46,220 bases of DNA from Verrucomicrobiales bacterium (GTDB lineage: Bacteria > Verrucomicrobiota > Verrucomicrobiia > Limisphaerales > UBA11320). The stretch's first letter is position 1; every line of letters begins with the position of its first letter. Under the pieces are notes generated by a model. It worked only from the letters and a program-made list of their open reading frames with translations. It searched no databases and was not told where the DNA came from. Positions 41,717-46,220 of the stretch are shown here, piece by piece. The stretch covers positions 1 through 46,220 of the forward strand of contig JAEUHE010000082.1 of assembly GCA_016793885.1 (NCBI GenBank), read 5' to 3'. The position numbers and the translations under genes are program-made.

Positions 41717-42778
41717 TCAGTCCGTTCGCAGACGGAAGTAGCGAGGTCCATCGGCTCCCGACATCACCACGCTCGTCGCACTCCAAGGCAGATCGATCAG
41801 CACCCATGGCAGAATCCCAGGCCCAGATAGCCGCACCGCCGTCTCCAGCCGATCTCCACCGAGAAAAGCCTCCCAGCTCAACCTCACCTGATGCCCCTCC
41901 AAGGCAATCTGCAAATCCAGCCCACGGCTCGAGTGCCAAAATCCTCCCTCTAACCGAAAGCCCCCGCCCTGTAGCGGTCCCGAGTCAGGCTGTCCGACGG
42001 TCCCGGACAGCAGAAACCCCCCGCCAGCCGAATTCCCTCCGCCTCCATCGACAGTCCAGGAAGCCAGGTGATACGCTGCGGACGCAGGCGAGTCCAACTC
42101 GAGAACCGAGACGCGATCGAGTGCTGACCAGTGAGCGGCGGACACATTCTCAAACCGGAGGAGAGTCCTGGCGGATGAGGCACGGAACGGAAGGGCAAAG
42201 GATTGCCACTGCGGGCCGGGTATGAAGGAAGGACCATCGTGTGTAAAATCGGCCTGAGCGGGCCCGGCGGACGCCCGAACTTTGATCGGGCCAGCGTAGG
42301 CCTCTGAACCAGGCCGAATCCCCAGCTGGAACGTCAGAACGTAGTCTCGCCCAGGGATGGTCGGAATGCCTTGCTGCACGGCACCCAAGCCGTTGAAAAC
42401 AGTGTCCGTGAGATCCACTGATTGCCGACCATCGCCCGCAACGAGCAAACCAAGCCCTTCGTCGTAAGGTGTCTGTGTGAGGGCGATGGCCACCCCCGGT
42501 ATTTCCCACCCGGGAACCACCGCGCTTCCCGGGTTCACCGTGAGGAAGGAGCCGCGCGATGCGACTACCTTCCCCGGGGTCAGGTTCACGTCGGGCAGTT
42601 CAAAGGATCCGTTCTGCACCAACTCCGCCGCCTGCACGCGGGAGAGAAGCGAAGCTCCAAGCAAGGCGAGTTGAAAAACTGACCGACCTCGGGGAATATG
42701 ACGCCAGTAGCCACGATCGTCGGAGATCGGCTGAACCAGGCAAGACCGGCCCGAAAGGTTAAGTAATTTTGTCTTCAT
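41717..42778 (-). CDS. Secreted DUF642-like surface protein
   Basis: A 353-residue exported protein: a Ser/Arg-rich N-region, a hydrophobic core (VFQLALLGASLLS) and a cleavage near VQAAE. The domain at about 52-215 starts ELVQNGSFELPDVN and contains VPGWEIPG, GRDYVLTFQLGI and LRFENVSA, the DUF642/choice-of-anchor pattern, which folds as a galactose-binding-like jelly roll. About 230-285 is HLASWTVDGGGGNSAGGGFL then GGGFRLEGGFW, a glycine-rich unit frequent in verrucomicrobial secreted proteins. The C-terminal segment reads LQIALEGHQVRLSWEAFLG. It ends 8 bp before the second sigma gene starts, and begins 21 bp after the metalloprotease gene, so they likely form one transcript. Confidence 0.75.
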   Translation of the reverse strand: MKTKLLNLSGRSCLVQPISDDRGYWRHIPRGRSVFQLALLGASLLSRVQAAELVQNGSFELPDVNLTPGKVVASRGSFLTVNPGSAVVPGWEIPGVAIALTQTPYDEGLGLLVAGDGRQSVDLTDTVFNGLGAVQQGIPTIPGRDYVLTFQLGIRPGSEAYAGPIKVRASAGPAQADFTHDGPSFIPGPQWQSFALPFRASSARTLLRFENVSAAHWSALDRVSVLELDSPASAAYHLASWTVDGGGGNSAGGGFLLSGTVGQPDSGPLQGGGFRLEGGFWHSSRGLDLQIALEGHQVRLSWEAFLGGDRLETAVRLSGPGILPWVLIDLPWSATSVVMSGADGPRYFRLRTD

Positions 42779-42799
42779 CGTGTTTCTGATGGATCTGAA

Positions 42800-43957
42800 C
42801 TACGGTGCACCGATCACCACTTCACCACCGCTGGCCGTCAAACACAGGGCCTTGGTGATGGTCACAGGTTCATTGTATCGGCCCGCCTGAATCTGCAGTC
42901 GGCTGCCCGCCGAAGAGTTATTGACGGCATCTCCCACCGTCTTGAACGGTCCCCCAAGGCAAGCATTGATCGAGCACGGCAAAGGCGGAAATGGGCATGG
43001 AAGGGATGGCGCGCCGGCGGGAGGATTTCTCGGATCGAGCTTCACCCCTAGCCCGTGCCGGGTTCCCCAGGACCATCCGGGAACAAATCCCGCCAAGGTG
43101 CGGAACGGGTGAGGCAAATCCTCAGGCCGCAAGCAGGAGTTGTTACGATCCACGAAGACCGTTCGACCAGACGCTACATGAAACCGAGGCCCGTTCACGC
43201 TGCTAGTGATCCGATCAATCTGGCCGGGGGTCAGCCGATCGGTATTCGCATGATACGACATCAGATTAAAAAACACCGCGTCCACCTGACGCACCTGATC
43301 TGCATTCAGGTTTCTAAAGCGCTTTCCGAACGCCTTTTGGGAAATCTCGTCCTGACCCCAGCACTCCACATCCAGCAACGTGTCCGCGACTTCATCCTCC
43401 CCGGGCGATGTGCAGCGAGTCTGAACGATCGGATCGTTGCACGCGCCGCAGGCGGCCCCTTGGGTGTGGAAGAGGCTGAAGTAATGCCCAATCTCATGGG
43501 CGATCGTCGTCTGACTTCCCCCCTGACCGATCAGAATGATCTGATCCGGGGGAGCGACCGCGCAGTTTCCCGAGCTCCGGTTGCCGTTGAGGTAGATATT
43601 CACCGCGTCGGCTCGCAATTTGTAAACCGACGGGTTGGCCAAGGCTGAAAACTGCAAAGCGAGCCGCTGGCCCGCGTCACGAGCGTCCACGTCAAACCAC
43701 TGGGACACCCCTTGAACGTTGGCGATCTCAACCAAATCCACGACATACCCGCTGGCCGCGCGATTGAAGATGTCGTTGCCTAATCGGATTTGCTCCCGCA
43801 CCGCGTCATCGGTGGAAAGAGAGCCGCCGGGACGACGTCCCGAGGCATCCAGGATAAATTTTACCGAGACCCGAAGCCGAATCTCGGCCCCGGCCGAACC
43901 AGGTCTCCACAGAATCAGGGCGAGGCCGGAGAGCAGTAGGAAAGTTCGAATGTTCAT
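42800..43957 (-). CDS. Secreted pappalysin-like zinc metalloprotease
   Basis: A 385-residue exported protein, signal peptide MNIRTFLLLSGLALILW (start at 43957; the frame opens 11 codons earlier). The zinc site HEIGHYFSLFH at 154-164 follows the metzincin/pappalysin pattern HExxHxxxxxH, and the Met-turn NLMSYH is at about 231-236. Two Cys pairs (ACGAC, RCTS) probably form disulfides. The last 80 residues contain ACLGGPFKTVGDAVNNSSAG and QIQAGRYNEPVTITKALCLT, a parallel-beta-helix-type repeat commonly used as a C-terminal extension. It lies between the tail-fibre-like gene (57 bp) and the DUF642-like gene (21 bp). A role in surface protein maturation or nutrient scavenging is inferred. Confidence 0.85.
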   Translation of the reverse strand: MNIRTFLLLSGLALILWRPGSAGAEIRLRVSVKFILDASGRRPGGSLSTDDAVREQIRLGNDIFNRAASGYVVDLVEIANVQGVSQWFDVDARDAGQRLALQFSALANPSVYKLRADAVNIYLNGNRSSGNCAVAPPDQIILIGQGGSQTTIAHEIGHYFSLFHTQGAACGACNDPIVQTRCTSPGEDEVADTLLDVECWGQDEISQKAFGKRFRNLNADQVRQVDAVFFNLMSYHANTDRLTPGQIDRITSSVNGPRFHVASGRTVFVDRNNSCLRPEDLPHPFRTLAGFVPGWSWGTRHGLGVKLDPRNPPAGAPSLPCPFPPLPCSINACLGGPFKTVGDAVNNSSAGSRLQIQAGRYNEPVTITKALCLTASGGEVVIGAP

Positions 43958-44014
43958 AGCGCGATCGGATAGCTGTGCACTGTGCATCACGAGTGATTCG
44001 CAGTCATGGAAGCC

Positions 44015-45787
44015 CTATTGAAGACTCACCAGCACGAGAACCAACCCCGTGCCGTCGCGCAAGCTGGTCATGGCTTTACCGAGGATGGCACCTGTGCCTC
44101 GAGCCGGGTCCTTGACCCGCATCGCGTGCCCGGGCCGACTGCCGGTAGTGAGCAGGTCGCCCGGTTCAATCGGAGCATCAGAGGCATCCGCCTTCACGTA
44201 AACCCGTCCCGACAGGGCCACGTTGCGACCCTCATCCAGCACCCCTTCCTGACGGAGTGACAGCCCGGGACTCACCCCGCCAGCTCCACTGACGATTCCA
44301 GCCACTCGGGTGTCATAGGGACGTTCACTGACCATCAAGTGCCCGGGATGCTCGGGATCGATCACCATGACCGATCCGGGTTCGACCTCCTGACCTTTCA
44401 TGGGGAAGGGCTCCGCGACATCCGCTCCGCCGCGAATCGTCAACGCCCCCACCGAAAGATTCTTGTTGACCCAGACATTGCCGTTGCGATCCCAAGTCAG
44501 AGTAGCGCTGTCCGGACCGCTAACCCCCAGGGCCCCGCCGCTGAATCCATAGATGAATGGGCCATCAATCCCCCGTCCTCCCACCGCGAACCGGTATCCG
44601 AGCCCATGATTTCGATCAGCACCCGCCCGCAGGAACACATCGTGGTCGTTCATGTGAACATGGCCTTCGATGTCGAGGATCGAGTCCTCGGGAGTTTGCG
44701 TGCCGACACCAACCGCTCCCCCATTCGAAATGCTCAGCCGAGGCACGAAGCCGGTGTATAAATCCAATCCATACTGATTTCCACCGGCGCTGCGCTTGGA
44801 AGAAATGGTCTCGCCACTGCCCCCGCCGAAAACGATCCCTGGATAGGGTCCTCCTTCATTCAAGCCAGTGGAGTCCAGAATAACGTTGCCGCGAACGGAA
44901 AGAGTGCCACTGCCGTCGAGCCTCATCAGATTAACGCCGCCGCCGCCAGGGTTACCTTGCTCACTGCTATGGCTGCCCAGCCGATGCCAGGCGAATTCGC
45001 TGCCCGATCGTTGATACAATGTGTTGTCCTGAACCCCGATTCCGAAATCGGCATTGTAGAGGTTAATCATCTGTCGAGTGGTGGCTCCGAAGCTGAGAGA
45101 TGACGGGGCGCTCACCGACACATTACCAAAGGCTCCTATCGTATTGGGCTCCAAACGGAGTAACCGGGTATTGTTCACCCTGAACTCCATCGGCTGATTG
45201 TCGAGCGTGCCCAGAAACTGATTGGCTGGGGCAACGCCCCGGTTTCCGCCGAGCCGCCAAAATGTATTCGACGCCACCGCCACCCCCAAATCGCTGATCG
45301 CGATGCTTCCATCCTGAATCCGACTGGAATCCACCGCTCCCACCGCCAACGCTGCATTGTTCACTCCCCCGGGCGCAACTGAGTTGGCGGTGACCGCGGT
45401 GGCGGCACTCCCAGCCTGGAGGGCTTGAATGGCGTAAGGCGTGGACGTGAGCCACTGCCGGGGTGCGAGCGTGACAAAACTCGCACCTCCGTTGGTGCGA
45501 ACCGCAATTTCCAACCACCGGTCCGCCCCAGAAAACACGCTTCCGAAGTTCAGCGGAACGTGAAAAAGGCCGTTCGTAACCCCGACCCCGTTACGATTGA
45601 CTGCACCGGTCAAAGGAGCACCCCCAGTCAGTGTTCCGTGCAGGTTGAAGGTGAAGTCGTAAAGACCGTTCACCGGACCATCGGGCGAGTGAAGACGGCC
45701 CTGATAAGTGAAGGATGTTGTTTGGGCCGAAAGTCCTGATGCCGTGAGGAGGACGACTAGCCAACCAAAAGCAGCGTTTCGATTCAT
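44015..45787 (-). CDS. Large secreted tail-fibre-like protein
   Basis: A 590-residue exported protein, start at ATG 45787 (signal peptide FGWLVVLLTASGLSAQ). It opens with TSFTYQGRLHSPDGPVNGLYDFTFNLHG, runs through FHVPLNFGSVF and DRWLEIAVRTNGG, then TPYAIQA. This N-terminal unit is frequent in large verrucomicrobial surface proteins. The middle is a Gly/Asn-rich beta-repeat region like phage tail fibres. The end (about 470-590) has GSVMVIDPEHPGHLMVS, TRVAGIVSGAGGVSPG, VALSGRVYVKADASDAP and PGDLLTTGSRPGHAM, a pattern found in tail-spike and fibre C-termini. A surface adhesin or appendage is the most likely role. No phage genes surround it. Confidence 0.75.
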   Translation of the reverse strand: MNRNAAFGWLVVLLTASGLSAQTTSFTYQGRLHSPDGPVNGLYDFTFNLHGTLTGGAPLTGAVNRNGVGVTNGLFHVPLNFGSVFSGADRWLEIAVRTNGGASFVTLAPRQWLTSTPYAIQALQAGSAATAVTANSVAPGGVNNAALAVGAVDSSRIQDGSIAISDLGVAVASNTFWRLGGNRGVAPANQFLGTLDNQPMEFRVNNTRLLRLEPNTIGAFGNVSVSAPSSLSFGATTRQMINLYNADFGIGVQDNTLYQRSGSEFAWHRLGSHSSEQGNPGGGGVNLMRLDGSGTLSVRGNVILDSTGLNEGGPYPGIVFGGGSGETISSKRSAGGNQYGLDLYTGFVPRLSISNGGAVGVGTQTPEDSILDIEGHVHMNDHDVFLRAGADRNHGLGYRFAVGGRGIDGPFIYGFSGGALGVSGPDSATLTWDRNGNVWVNKNLSVGALTIRGGADVAEPFPMKGQEVEPGSVMVIDPEHPGHLMVSERPYDTRVAGIVSGAGGVSPGLSLRQEGVLDEGRNVALSGRVYVKADASDAPIEPGDLLTTGSRPGHAMRVKDPARGTGAILGKAMTSLRDGTGLVLVLVSLQ

Positions 45788-46220
45788 GAGAGCTTTCAAA
45801 TGAGTTGACGCTCTGCTCCCCATCACAAGCCTCACTCACATGGGATCGATGAGAGGATGCACAGCGCTGTTCATCCTCTGTAAACGGAAAGCGAGCGAAG
45901 CGATGACATCGTCCGGGGACGGACGACACTACAATGAATCGGCCAGGATCCCACGTTCTCGCTTTCTTTCGCGTGGTTAGCGTGGTTCGTGGGTCCCTTC
46001 CACTCTGGCGGCCCGATCGGCTAAAAAGCGGACGAGTGAACTATAAGCTTTATCGGACCGCCCCGCGATCAACTCCATACCTGGGACTCGGCCCCTTTCG
46101 GCGTATGGAGTTCCCACTTTAGTGGGGGCGGCGTGCGTTCAGCGGTTAAGGCTGGGACTCGCAACCAATGCAAGTAACCCCACCGAACAGGCCAGAACCT
46201 GAGTTTTTGCCCACGGAACA
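45788..46220. repeat. 433-bp gene-free right end with repeats and hairpins
   Basis: A palindrome CATCGTCCGGGGACGGACGAC (45907) and a TTTCTTTCGCGTGGTTAGCG tract (45963) occur as at 37841. AACTCCATAC (46071) and GTATGGAGTT (46103) form a 10-bp stem. CCCACTTTAGTGGG follows at 46113-46126, and the GCCCACGGAACA arm is cut by the window edge. It must include the promoter of the leftward tail-fibre-like gene. No gene is supported. Confidence 0.6.
45907..45993. repeat. GTCCGGGGACGGAC palindrome plus CGCGTGG tract, second copy
   Basis: CATCGTCCGGGGACGGACGACACTACAA followed by TTTCTTTCGCGTGGTTAGCG and TGGTTCGTGGG. It differs by few bases from the copy at 37841 and lies upstream of a leftward gene instead of at a 3' end. 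Confidence 0.75.

Noticed and set aside
44015..45787. Prophage tail fibre gene
   Set aside because: The protein has a signal peptide and no other phage gene lies near; a cellular surface protein fits better.
45934..46122. Plus-strand frame of 62 codons at the right end
   Set aside because: It mostly translates the CGCGTGG tract and hairpin DNA.

Overview
The window looks like chromosomal DNA of a flagellated member of the Verrucomicrobiota (PVC superphylum), probably in the Pedosphaera/Limisphaera neighbourhood. I infer this from gene content, not from a marker gene. The diagnostic genes are a giant DUF1080/SGNH/propeller/HEAT/cytochrome c fusion, a secreted sulfatase, PEP-CTERM proteins, a CotH-like protein, sigma-factor/Ser-Thr-kinase/WD40 pairs, and many short dispersed repeats between genes. 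The DNA is GC-rich by eye. I found no rRNA, tRNA, transposase, phage structural gene or CRISPR array.

Layout. (1) 1-2195, minus strand: a secreted CBM9-like protein and, running off the left edge, a small membrane-anchored protein. (2) 2686-11265, plus strand: a flagellar operon in the order fliQ, fliR, flhB, flhA, flhF, a small membrane protein, fliA, motA, motB and a small Cys/His-rich protein. fliP, which normally precedes fliQ, and flhG, which often follows flhF, are absent here. (3) 11423-12838, minus: two tandem PEP-CTERM paralogues. (4) 13329-14303, minus: a YqjD/YqjE/YqjK-like membrane cluster. (5) 14518-18163, plus: an FNT-family transporter, a three-domain universal stress protein and RuvB. 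(6) 18247-22124, plus: a sigma factor overlapping a zinc-ribbon/kinase/TM/propeller protein, then an amidohydrolase. (7) 23745-26379, minus: DNA polymerase IV and a sulfatase. (8) 26524-29222, plus: a zinc-ribbon membrane protein and a CotH-family secreted protein. (9) 29381-37541, minus: three large secreted catabolic or redox proteins. (10) 37911-45787, minus: a closely spaced run of a tail-fibre-like protein, a pappalysin-like metalloprotease, a DUF642-like protein, a second sigma factor and a second kinase-propeller protein.

How the parts fit. Region 2 supplies the export gate, the flagellar sigma factor and the stator. Regions 6 and 10 carry two versions of one module, a sigma factor followed by a transmembrane kinase with an external beta-propeller ending in KLGLGW. 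In region 10 the module directly follows three secreted-protein genes with small gaps. The idea that it senses the surface and controls those genes is inference.

Between the genes lie several repeat families: heptamer (GAGTGAN)n arrays that start at stop codons and end in GAGTTC, GTCCGTCCYCGGACG palindromes paired with CGCGTGGTT-type tracts, and inverted arms of the CCACGGAACACACGGA and CACCGCAGAGACGGGAAG types. The heptamer arrays and one palindrome supply the stop codons of neighbouring genes.
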